Source: Thiomonas sp. (GTDB lineage: Bacteria; Pseudomonadota; Gammaproteobacteria; Burkholderiales; Burkholderiaceae_C). From it: a stretch of 5,507 nt of DNA. The stretch spans positions 1-5,507 of the forward strand of contig JAQTVS010000218.1 in NCBI GenBank assembly GCA_028706735.1, in the 5' to 3' direction. The notes beneath the pieces were generated by a model. That model was not told the DNA's origin. It saw only the letters and a program-made list of their open reading frames with translations, and did no database searches. Shown piece by piece: positions 1-5,507 of this stretch. Both the position numbers and the translations under genes were made by a program. Each line of letters begins with the position of its first letter. Within the stretch, counting starts at the first letter, position 1.

Positions 1-1382
1 CCGACCTGCAACTCACCGCCCTGTCCGACCCGCAGGCGCGCCAGCAATTGCAAAGCCTGATCCAAACCTACGGCAAGACCGAGGCCGCCGCCCGCACCCT
101 GCTGGCCAATCTGCCGGGGCTGGCCTCTGCCCGCGAAGCGCAAAACGCCGTGCTCGCCTCATCCGGCCAGTTCTACGACAACCTCACCCAGCTTCAGCGT
201 CTGTATGCCACGCGGACAGGCGTGAACTGGTCGGCCATTGCGTTCCTCGCCCTGCTGGGCCTGCTGGCCATTATTGCGGCCACCGACCTGATCTACATCA
301 TGCTCAATGAGGCGCGTCAGCGCGCCACGCTGGTGGAACTGCAGCGCCGCCAGACCGAGCGTCAGGAGCTTGAAGCCCGACGCACCAACGAGTCGAATCA
401 GGCCGCTATTTTGCGGTTGATGAACGAACTGCAAACCGTGGCCGAAGGCGACCTCACGCAGCAGGCCACCGTGACCGAAGACATCACCGGCGCCATCGCC
501 GACTCGGTGAACTACACCGTGGAAGAGCTGCGCACCCTGGTGGGCCAAGTGCAGCAAACCGCAGACCAGGTGGGCGAAGGCGCCAGCCAGGCGCAGACCA
601 CCTCCGACCGCCTGATGCAGAGCGCCGACCAACAGCTCAACAAGATTCGCGAAACCGGCCAGTCGGTGCTCGACATGGCGCAGCGCATCAACCAGGTTTC
701 CGTGCAGGCGCAGCAATCGGCCCAGGTGGCGAACCAGTCGCTGCAGGCCGCCGAGCAAGGCCAGCGCGCCGTGCGCAATTCCATCGACGGCATGAACAGC
801 ATCCGCGAGCAGATCCAGGACACCTCCAAGCGCATCAAACGGCTGGGCGAATCGTCGCAGGAGATCGGAGAAATCACCGAGCTGATTTCCGACATCACCG
901 AGCAGACCAACGTGCTGGCCTTGAACGCTGCCATTCAGGCCGCGTCAGCGGGTGAAGCGGGCCGCGGCTTCTCGGTGGTGGCCGAGGAAGTGCAGCGACT
1001 GGCCGAGCGCTCGGCCGAATCCGCCAAGCAGATTGCCGCGCTGGTGCGCACCATTCAGACCGACACCCAAGACGCCGTGGCGGCCATGGAAAAGAGCACG
1101 CAGGGCGTGGTCGAAGGGGCCAAACTGGCCGACAACGCCGGCGCGGCGCTCGCCCAGATCGACCAGGTGTCGCGTCAGCTTGCCGAGCTGATCACCCAGA
1201 TTTCGCAACAGACCCAGGTCGAAGCCAGTTCCGCCAATCAGGTGGCAGACAACATCCAGACCATTTTCACCGTGACCGAGCAAACCTCCGAAGGCACGCG
1301 CTCCACCGCCTCGCTGGTGCGCGATCTTGCGCGTGTGGCCGATGATCTGCGCCAATCCGTCTCGCGGTTCAAGATCAGCTGA
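1..1382 (+). CDS. pilJ: PilJ, type IV pilus methyl-accepting chemotaxis transducer (C-terminal part, 5' end outside window)
   Basis: This is the membrane receptor of the Pil-Chp chemosensory system, which passes surface or pilus signals to the CheA-like kinase PilL/ChpA. The first complete codon is at base 3, and 459 codons are visible before the TGA at 1380-1382. The frame is open to the left edge, so the TTG at 48 is internal and not a start. Visible residues 1-75 are the end of the periplasmic sensor region. About 76-101 form a hydrophobic membrane helix. About 137-180 look like the C-terminal part of a HAMP domain (VAEGDLTQ). The rest is a Gln/Ala/Ser-rich coiled-coil signalling domain. 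Its hairpin tip, [20 protein letters not shown] (residues 301-320), is the hallmark of chemoreceptors, and the [13 protein letters not shown] form is typical of PilJ. The protein ends in RFKIS, with no C-terminal tether pentapeptide such as NWETF. The neighbouring pilL gene supports PilJ over a generic chemoreceptor. Confidence 0.93.
   Translation, partial: DLQLTALSDPQARQQLQSLIQTYGKTEAAARTLLANLPGLASAREAQNAVLASSGQFYDNLTQLQRLYATRTGVNWSAIAFLALLGLLAIIAATDLIYIMLNEARQRATLVELQRRQTERQELEARRTNESNQAAILRLMNELQTVAEGDLTQQATVTEDITGAIADSVNYTVEELRTLVGQVQQTADQVGEGASQAQTTSDRLMQSADQQLNKIRETGQSVLDMAQRINQVSVQAQQSAQVANQSLQAAEQGQRAVRNSIDGMNSIREQIQDTSKRIKRLGESSQEIGEITELISDITEQTNVLALNAAIQAASAGEAGRGFSVVAEEVQRLAERSAESAKQIAALVRTIQTDTQDAVAAMEKSTQGVVEGAKLADNAGAALAQIDQVSRQLAELITQISQQTQVEASSANQVADNIQTIFTVTEQTSEGTRSTASLVRDLARVADDLRQSVSRFKIS
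228..305 (+). other. PilJ second transmembrane helix
   Basis: Visible residues 76-101 run from a Trp ([20 protein letters not shown]) to an IYIML end and are almost entirely hydrophobic. They are followed at once by a basic stretch (NEARQR), as expected on the cytoplasmic side. In the PilJ family this is the helix that leads from the periplasmic sensor domain to the HAMP domain. The first membrane helix would lie upstream of the window. Confidence 0.88.
411..542 (+). other. HAMP-like signal-conversion segment of PilJ
   Basis: Visible residues 137-180 contain the pattern [11 protein letters not shown], a variable acidic stretch, and then [17 protein letters not shown]. This matches the second amphipathic helix of HAMP domains and the entry into the signalling coiled coil. 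About 35 charged, Glu/Arg/Gln-rich residues lie between the membrane helix and this segment. The N-terminal HAMP helix is therefore poorly defined, and the boundaries are approximate. Confidence 0.7.
864..1040 (+). other. PilJ cytoplasmic signalling hairpin (kinase-contact tip)
   Basis: This is the most conserved part of the receptor, where trimers of dimers contact the CheA-type kinase and the CheW-type adaptor. The descending helix ([17 protein letters not shown]) turns at [17 protein letters not shown] and returns as [20 protein letters not shown]. The Glu and Arg residues of the tip are all present, and no frame disruption is seen. Confidence 0.88.
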
Positions 1383-1440
1383 CGCCACGGCCCCTCCTTC
1401 TCCGTTTGCATTCCAACGTCCGTCCCTCGCGCTTTCCGGC
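1383..1440. other. pilJ-pilL intergenic gap, no promoter or terminator seen
   Basis: The gap is 58 bases, pyrimidine-rich on the plus strand. I see no inverted repeat followed by a T run, no convincing -35/-10 pair, and no clear Shine-Dalgarno sequence before the ATG at 1441. Its short length and the shared gene direction suggest that pilJ and pilL are transcribed together. Confidence 0.6.
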
Positions 1441-4400
1441 ATGAACACAGTCTCCGCTTCGAACCCCGCCGTGGCATCCGCCCCTGAGACGGACATGGGG
1501 CCGCTGGCCTGGCTGCTCGATCAGATCAGCGACAACCTCCAGTCCGCCCGCACCGCGCTCAAGCGCGCCGCCACGCAGCAGGACGACGGCATCCTCGGCT
1601 CGATCCCAGCCGAAAAATCCGGCCTGCGCACCGCGCGCACCCAGGTGCATCAGGCCGCCGGCGCCATCGAGCTGCTGGGGTTTTTCGGCGCGGCCCGTCT
1701 GATGCAGGCCGCGGAAAACGCGCTGGACCGGCTGATCGAGCATCCGGAAAAGCTCGACGCACTGGCGCTGCAACGCTTCGAAGCCGGCTTCAACGCCTTG
1801 GTCGATTACCTCGAATCCCAGCGCGCAGGAAAAAACGAACCAGCGCTCAAGCTCTACCCCCAGTACCGCGACCTGATGGAGCTGGCGCAGGCCGAGCGCA
1901 TCCACCCTGCCGATCTGTGGGACTACGACTGGACCTGGCCGGACGCCCCCGCGCTGCCAGACACGCCGCCGCTCAGCGTCAACGACAGGGCGCAGTTCGA
2001 GATGGGGCTGCTGCATGTGCTGCGCGGGCAGAACACCGCGTCCGCCATGCACGAACTCGACGCAGTGGCACGCAAGGCGCAAGCAAGTAGCCAGGGGCCG
2101 ACGGCCAGCCTTTGGTGGCTGGCGCGCGGCCTGTTCGAGGCCATCGGCGCCAATGTGCTGACGGCCGACCTCGACATCAAACGCCTGCTCAACCGTCTCA
2201 ATCTGCAGTTGCGCAGCCAGTTGCAAGGCCAGAGCCCTGCGCCGCAGCGACTCGGCCCCGACCTCACTTTTTTCTGCGCCCAGGCCCTGCACGGCGGCGG
2301 CAATGCGGGCGGGCTCGACCTCCCCGTCCTGTGCGCCATCGACAGCAAACTCCAGCTTGCCGCAGCACCGTTTGCCGATTACCACCAGAGCCATTTCGGC
2401 CTGATCGACCCTGCCCTCGTTCAACAAGCGAGAAAGCGTGTGCAAACCCTGCGCGACGCCTGGAGCGCCCTGGCTGGCCATGCGCAAACCCACCTCGATC
2501 CGACGCGCATGGCACGCCTGATCGAATTGGCGCAAGCCTTGCAGCAGCCCTTGCGCACCCTTGTTCCGGGCAGCGAAGCGCTGGTCGAGGCGCTGGCGGC
2601 AGTGTTCAAGAAAATCAGCGCGCGCAATGACTTCCTCACGCCCGAGCGCGCACTCGACGCCGCTACCGCCATCCTGTTTCTGGAAATCAGCTTTGCGCAT
2701 TTCCGCCCCGAAGAGCAGCGTTTTCTGGAGCGTGCGCAAATCCTCGCCCAGCGTCTGAACCAAAGCGCTGAAGGCGTCACCCCCGATCCGCTCGCCGGGT
2801 GGATGGAAGACCTGTTCCGCCAGGCCTCCGAGTCGCAGACCATGGGCAGCGTGGTGCAGGAACTGCGCGCCGACATGAGCGCCGTGGAAAAACTGCTCGA
2901 CGCCTATTTCCGCGATCCTTCGCAAAAGCCCGAGCTGGCCCAGGCGCCGCGCCTGCTCATGCAGATGCGCGGCGTGTTCTCGGTGCTCGGTGTCGATGTG
3001 GCAAGCACGGCCCTGAGCTATCTGCGCGGCGAAATCGACGCGCTTCTGAGCTCGGACGCGCCGCCGGACACCCAGCGTTTTGACGCGCTGGCCAGCAATA
3101 TCGGCGTGCTCGGCTTTCTGGTGGACATGCTGTCCTACCAGCCTGAACTGGCCAAGACCCTGTTCGTGTTCGACAACGACCAGAAGGTGCTGCGCGCCGT
3201 GGTGCCGTCCGTCCAGCGCACCGCACCGCCCACGCAGCAGCAAGACGTCGAGCGCGCCGCGCAGCAGCTCAAACACGATATTGCGCAAGGCCTTCCGCCC
3301 GATCAGACCGAACAGCGACTGGCCCAGTTGCGCGCCGAGGCAGCACTCGCCGGCGTGCCCGATATTCCAGCCCAGTTGCTGCAAACCGCGCCGCCCGCCG
3401 AACCGGCAGCCGCTGCGGCCTTGCCCGCCACCGAAGCTGAAGCGCATGGCGAAGCGTTCGCGCCGCTTGAAGCGTCCCTCATTGCGCCCGCTACAGCGCC
3501 CGACACCGCGCCGCCCGCCGCCGAAGAAGACAACGCCGAAGACGAACTCACCGACATCTTCCTGGAGGAAGCCCGGGAAGTCATCGGCAACGCCGAGGCG
3601 CAACTGCAACATCTGCGGGAATTTCCAGAGGACGAAGGCGCGCTCACCAGCCTGCGCCGCGGCTTCCATACCCTCAAGGGCAGTTCGCGCATGGTGGGTC
3701 TGCGCGAATACGGAGAAGCCGCCTGGGCGCTTGAGCAGGTGCTCAACCGCCAGATCGCAGACCAGCACCGTGCCACACCTGGCCTGCTCGAACTCGCCCA
3801 GCAGGCGCTCGCAGAACTCGGCCAGTGGACCGAGGCCATCGCTCACAACACCGCCGATGCGTTCAGCAGCGACGGGTTGCGCCGCGCCGCCGAAGCCTAT
3901 GTCGCGGGAGAACACGCCGAAGTCCCGCCACCCGCGACGGCAGCCGAGCCGCCGGCGCAACCCCTGGCACAAGAGCCCGTCTTGCAGGAACCCGAAACCG
4001 CCGCACTGCAGCCGGATGAAGACGCCGCAGCGCCGCACGACAAGGCACACGTAGAGGCGCATACCCCCACAGACTTCGACGCCCTGTTCGCCGGAATCGA
4101 CCTTGAACTCCCGGAAGTGGAGGTCGCGCCGTCCAGCGTCACCCCGGAGGTCGAAGAAGTCGACATGGCGGCCTTCGAAGCCGCGCTGTCCGCGCAAGAA
4201 CCGCCCCAGTATGCCCAGGCGCCCGCGCAGCTTGAGCAGCCAACCCAGCCCGAGCCGACTGAGCCCACGCCGCTGCACGAGGATCTGGCTGCGGAAGACG
4301 CCGCTGTCCGGCAGATTGGCGCGCTGCGCATTCCCACCCCGCTCTACAACATCTATCTGGCCGAGGCGGACGAGCTGTCCCGCAACCTGCAGAGCGAAGT

Positions 4401-5507
4401 CCACGCCTGGCTGAGCGATCCCTCACAGCCCGTCGGCGAATACGCCGTCATTGCTGCGCACAAACTCGCGGGCAGTTCCGCGACCGTCGGGCTGCGCAGC
4501 GTGGCAGACCTCTCCAGCCACACCGAGCATGCGCTCGACGCCTTGCGCGAGCTGCCGGCGCACGCTGCGCTGCCCGCAGACCTTGACGCGCTGGCGCAGG
4601 CCGCGAGCGACATCAAGCAACTGCTGCATCAGTTCGCCGCCGGGTTCCTCAAACCCGTCCAGCCCGGCTTGCTGGCGCGGCTCGGCGCGCTATGCGAGGC
4701 GGCGCAGGCCATGGCCGCCCTCCCCGCCGAAGCGCAGCAATCCTCCGCAGAACCGCAGATGGACACGGTTGCGCCAGAGCCCGCGCCTCACTTCAACGCC
4801 GCTGCCGACACAACGCCCCCGGCAGTTCCCCCTGCTGCCTTGGAAGCCGAGTCCGCCCCCGCGCTCGATGCCGCCTTGCCGCACGACAGCGGCGCGGCAT
4901 TTGCAACCGGGGCAGACCAGTTGGTCGATGCCATCGACCCGGATCTGTTCCCGATTTTCGAGGAAGAGGCCAACGAACTCCTGCCCGCACTGGCGGCCAG
5001 CTTGCGCCAGTGGGAGCAGCACCCCATGGATGTCGGCCCGGCGGCGCAGGCCATGCGCGCCCTGCACACCCTCAAGGGCAGCGCACGCATGGCGGGCGCC
5101 ATGCAATTGGGAGACTTGGCGCACAACCTCGAATCCGACATTGATTCGCTAACCGCCAACACCCCGGTCAGCGAGGCCGATCTCGCTGAATTGCTCGGCC
5201 GTTTCGATCATCTCAACACCCGTTTCGACCGTCTTTGCAGCGCGGCGCAGCGCGGCGAAAACCAACTGGCTGACCTGCCGACAACCGGCCCGTCTGAAAT
5301 CTTCACCCCGGACGCCGCGCCGCGCGCCACCACTGCTCCAGCCGCTGCTGCGACTGCGGCTGCGGCATCAGCCCCGCAGACCGCCGCCGCAGAGCCCGCG
5401 CCGCGCATGGCGACGCCGCGCATCGCGGCGCAAGCGGTGCGCGTGCGCGCCGGGCTGCTCGATCGCCTGGTCAATCAGGCGGGTGAAATCACCATTTCAC
5501 GCGCCCG
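1441..5507 (+). CDS. pilL: PilL/ChpA, CheA-type hybrid histidine kinase with several Hpt domains (N-terminal part, 3' end outside window)
   Basis: This is the central kinase of the type IV pilus chemosensory pathway. It receives input from PilJ and passes phosphate to CheY-like regulators (PilG, PilH). The frame is open for 1355 codons to the right edge. Residues 20-590 resemble the FimL-like N-terminus of ChpA/PilL, with HQAAG at 70-74 and a second, His-less bundle near 507. Three Hpt domains follow: FHTLKGSSRMVG (His743), AHKLAGSSATVG (His1007) and LHTLKGSARMAG (His1209). The stretch DPDLFPIFEEEANELLPAL before the last one is very typical of beta-proteobacterial PilL. Ala/Pro/Glu-rich linkers lie near 650-700, 820-955, 1100-1160 and 1283-1328. 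Residues 1333-1355 (VRVRAGLLDRLVNQAGEI) begin the CheA dimerisation domain. The ATPase, CheW-like and receiver domains are expected beyond the edge. I chose the ATG at 1441 because family members carry a short tail before GPLAW; the ATG at 1495 is the alternative. ChpA is the Pseudomonas name. Confidence 0.92.
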   Translation, partial: MNTVSASNPAVASAPETDMGPLAWLLDQISDNLQSARTALKRAATQQDDGILGSIPAEKSGLRTARTQVHQAAGAIELLGFFGAARLMQAAENALDRLIEHPEKLDALALQRFEAGFNALVDYLESQRAGKNEPALKLYPQYRDLMELAQAERIHPADLWDYDWTWPDAPALPDTPPLSVNDRAQFEMGLLHVLRGQNTASAMHELDAVARKAQASSQGPTASLWWLARGLFEAIGANVLTADLDIKRLLNRLNLQLRSQLQGQSPAPQRLGPDLTFFCAQALHGGGNAGGLDLPVLCAIDSKLQLAAAPFADYHQSHFGLIDPALVQQARKRVQTLRDAWSALAGHAQTHLDPTRMARLIELAQALQQPLRTLVPGSEALVEALAAVFKKISARNDFLTPERALDAATAILFLEISFAHFRPEEQRFLERAQILAQRLNQSAEGVTPDPLAGWMEDLFRQASESQTMGSVVQELRADMSAVEKLLDAYFRDPSQKPELAQAPRLLMQMRGVFSVLGVDVASTALSYLRGEIDALLSSDAPPDTQRFDALASNIGVLGFLVDMLSYQPELAKTLFVFDNDQKVLRAVVPSVQRTAPPTQQQDVERAAQQLKHDIAQGLPPDQTEQRLAQLRAEAALAGVPDIPAQLLQTAPPAEPAAAAALPATEAEAHGEAFAPLEASLIAPATAPDTAPPAAEEDNAEDELTDIFLEEAREVIGNAEAQLQHLREFPEDEGALTSLRRGFHTLKGSSRMVGLREYGEAAWALEQVLNRQIADQHRATPGLLELAQQALAELGQWTEAIAHNTADAFSSDGLRRAAEAYVAGEHAEVPPPATAAEPPAQPLAQEPVLQEPETAALQPDEDAAAPHDKAHVEAHTPTDFDALFAGIDLELPEVEVAPSSVTPEVEEVDMAAFEAALSAQEPPQYAQAPAQLEQPTQPEPTEPTPLHEDLAAEDAAVRQIGALRIPTPLYNIYLAEADELSRNLQSEVHAWLSDPSQPVGEYAVIAAHKLAGSSATVGLRSVADLSSHTEHALDALRELPAHAALPADLDALAQAASDIKQLLHQFAAGFLKPVQPGLLARLGALCEAAQAMAALPAEAQQSSAEPQMDTVAPEPAPHFNAAADTTPPAVPPAALEAESAPALDAALPHDSGAAFATGADQLVDAIDPDLFPIFEEEANELLPALAASLRQWEQHPMDVGPAAQAMRALHTLKGSARMAGAMQLGDLAHNLESDIDSLTANTPVSEADLAELLGRFDHLNTRFDRLCSAAQRGENQLADLPTTGPSEIFTPDAAPRATTAPAAAATAAAASAPQTAAAEPAPRMATPRIAAQAVRVRAGLLDRLVNQAGEITISRA
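1498..3210 (+). other. FimL-like N-terminal region of PilL with two degenerate Hpt-like bundles
   Basis: Residues 20-590 are mostly helical and free of the Ala/Pro linkers found later. The first bundle has HQAAGAIELLGFFGAARLMQ (70-89), which follows the Hpt pattern with the histidine kept but Ala in place of the Lys of HxxKG. The second bundle has MQMRGVFSVLG (507-517), where Met sits at the histidine position. Between them, ALDAATAILFLE (404-415) matches the helical middle part of PilL/ChpA N-termini. In Pseudomonas the stand-alone protein FimL is homologous to this region of ChpA and lacks phosphorylation sites. A scaffold or localisation role is inferred. Confidence 0.65.
3538..3840 (+). 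other. Hpt domain with phosphoacceptor His743
   Basis: Residues 700-800 form an Hpt four-helix bundle. An acidic first helix (LTDIFLEEAREVIGNAEAQL) is followed by FHTLKGSSRMVGL with the complete HxxKG motif (His743, Lys746, Gly747), then helix YGEAAWALEQVLN. All residues needed to accept phosphate are present. An Ala/Pro/Glu-rich linker lies on each side. Confidence 0.9.
3670..3683 (+). repeat. 14-base Hpt-motif repeat, copy 1 (second copy at 5068-5081)
   Basis: The 14 bases ACCCTCAAGGGCAG occur here and again at 5068-5081. Both are in the same reading frame and both encode the TLKGS core of an Hpt motif. The flanking bases stay similar for about 15 more positions (SSRMVG against SARMAG). 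This is the nucleotide trace of paralogous Hpt modules within one gene, not a mobile or regulatory repeat. Confidence 0.75.
4342..4665 (+). other. Hpt domain with variant motif, His1007
   Basis: Residues 968-1075 begin with YNIYLAEADELSRNLQSEV, the usual acidic first Hpt helix, and carry AHKLAGSSATVGLRSVADLS. The histidine is kept, but the Lys of HxxKG is replaced by Ala1010; a Lys lies directly after the His instead. The fold is convincing. Phosphotransfer competence is uncertain because the motif Lys normally helps position the phosphoryl group. Confidence 0.8.
4933..5265 (+). other. Hpt domain with phosphoacceptor His1209, nearest to the kinase core
   Basis: Residues 1165-1275 run from IDPDLFPIFEEEANELLPAL through LHTLKGSARMAGAMQLGDLA (His1209, Lys1212, Gly1213) to AHNLESDIDSL and a last helix, LLGRFDHLNTRFDRL. 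The motif is complete. Being the last Hpt before the dimerisation domain, this is the best candidate for the site phosphorylated directly by the PilL kinase core. That assignment is inferred from its position. Confidence 0.9.
5434..5507 (+). other. Start of the CheA-type dimerisation domain of PilL
   Basis: Residues 1332-1355 contain VRVRAGLLDRLVNQAGEITI, which matches the first helix of the P3 dimerisation domain in CheA-type kinases, where the pattern is usually (I/V)RV..(L)LD.L.N..GE. The window ends inside this helix, two bases into a codon. This shows that the protein goes on into a kinase core and is not a stand-alone Hpt protein. Confidence 0.85.

Noticed and set aside
48..50. TTG at 48 as the start of the chemoreceptor gene
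   Set aside because: The frame is open to the left edge and upstream codons ([15 protein letters not shown]) continue a helical sensor region. A PilJ protein needs a first membrane helix and a periplasmic domain before this point.
159..934. Minus-strand open frames opposite pilJ
   Set aside because: They overlap a well-conserved chemoreceptor signalling domain, have low-complexity His/Gly/Leu or Ser/Cys-rich translations, and show no family resemblance. They are shadows of codon bias.
1383..1440. Possible promoter or terminator between the two genes
   Set aside because: I found no inverted repeat with a T run and no plausible -35/-10 pair. The gap is too short and featureless to support a transcription boundary.
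3080..4054. A 324-codon plus-strand open frame in a second frame within pilL
   Set aside because: Its translation is Pro/Arg/Ser-rich, typical of a shifted frame over GC-rich coding DNA. The pilL frame in the same bases carries the conserved FHTLKGSSRMVG motif.
1375..4404. A 1009-codon open frame on the minus strand
   Set aside because: It lies codon-for-codon opposite pilL. Minus-strand stops in that register need sense codons TTA, CTA or TCA, which are rare in this GC-rich gene: I find none between 1378 and 4404, and a TCA at 4411 ends the open stretch. Its translation is Gly/Arg/Leu-rich with no recognisable domain, while the plus strand encodes clear Hpt motifs.
5335..5400. GCN-rich tract as a possible simple-sequence repeat or phase-variation site
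   Set aside because: The codons for the Ala run are mixed (GCC, GCT, GCG, GCA with ACT and TCA between), so no pure repeat unit exists that would slip readily. It reads as an ordinary interdomain linker.
1..5507. A new or undescribed biological system
   Set aside because: Both genes are recognisable members of the known Pil-Chp type IV pilus chemosensory operon in the expected order, and no unexplained coding or repeat structure remains between or around them.

Overview
The window is GC-rich coding DNA, about two-thirds G+C by eye, with strong G/C bias at third codon positions. It holds two adjacent plus-strand genes, both cut by the window edges. Together they are the downstream part of a type IV pilus chemosensory (Pil-Chp, twitching motility) operon. 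The protein sequences resemble the PilJ-PilL pairs of betaproteobacteria (Burkholderiales-like). That taxonomic placement is an inference from protein style and base composition, not from a marker gene.

Layout: bases 1-1382 carry the C-terminal 459 codons of PilJ, the methyl-accepting chemotaxis transducer of the pilus system. The visible part holds the end of the periplasmic sensor region, the second membrane helix, a HAMP-like segment and the complete cytoplasmic signalling hairpin. A 58-base gap (1383-1440) shows no promoter or terminator. Bases 1441-5507 carry the first 1355 codons of a very large CheA-type hybrid histidine kinase (PilL, called ChpA in Pseudomonas). It reads without a stop to the window edge. 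In order it holds a FimL-like N-terminal region with two Hpt-like bundles (one keeping its histidine, one not), three recognisable Hpt domains (His743, His1007, His1209) separated by Ala/Pro/Glu-rich linkers, and the first residues of the CheA dimerisation domain. The ATPase, CheW-like and receiver domains expected for this family lie beyond the right edge.

How the genes work together: PilJ senses a surface or pilus-derived signal and, through a CheW-like adaptor (PilI, normally encoded just upstream), controls autophosphorylation of PilL/ChpA. Phosphate then passes through the Hpt domains to the response regulators PilG and PilH, which bias pilus extension and retraction and, in Pseudomonas, cAMP signalling. 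Only PilJ and part of PilL are visible here; the rest is family knowledge.

I found no RNA gene, mobile element, CRISPR array, insertion sequence or unfamiliar gene system. The most notable points are internal to PilL: which of its Hpt modules can still carry phosphate, and how the N-terminal FimL-like region has diverged. A 3-kb open frame on the minus strand is a codon-bias shadow of pilL.
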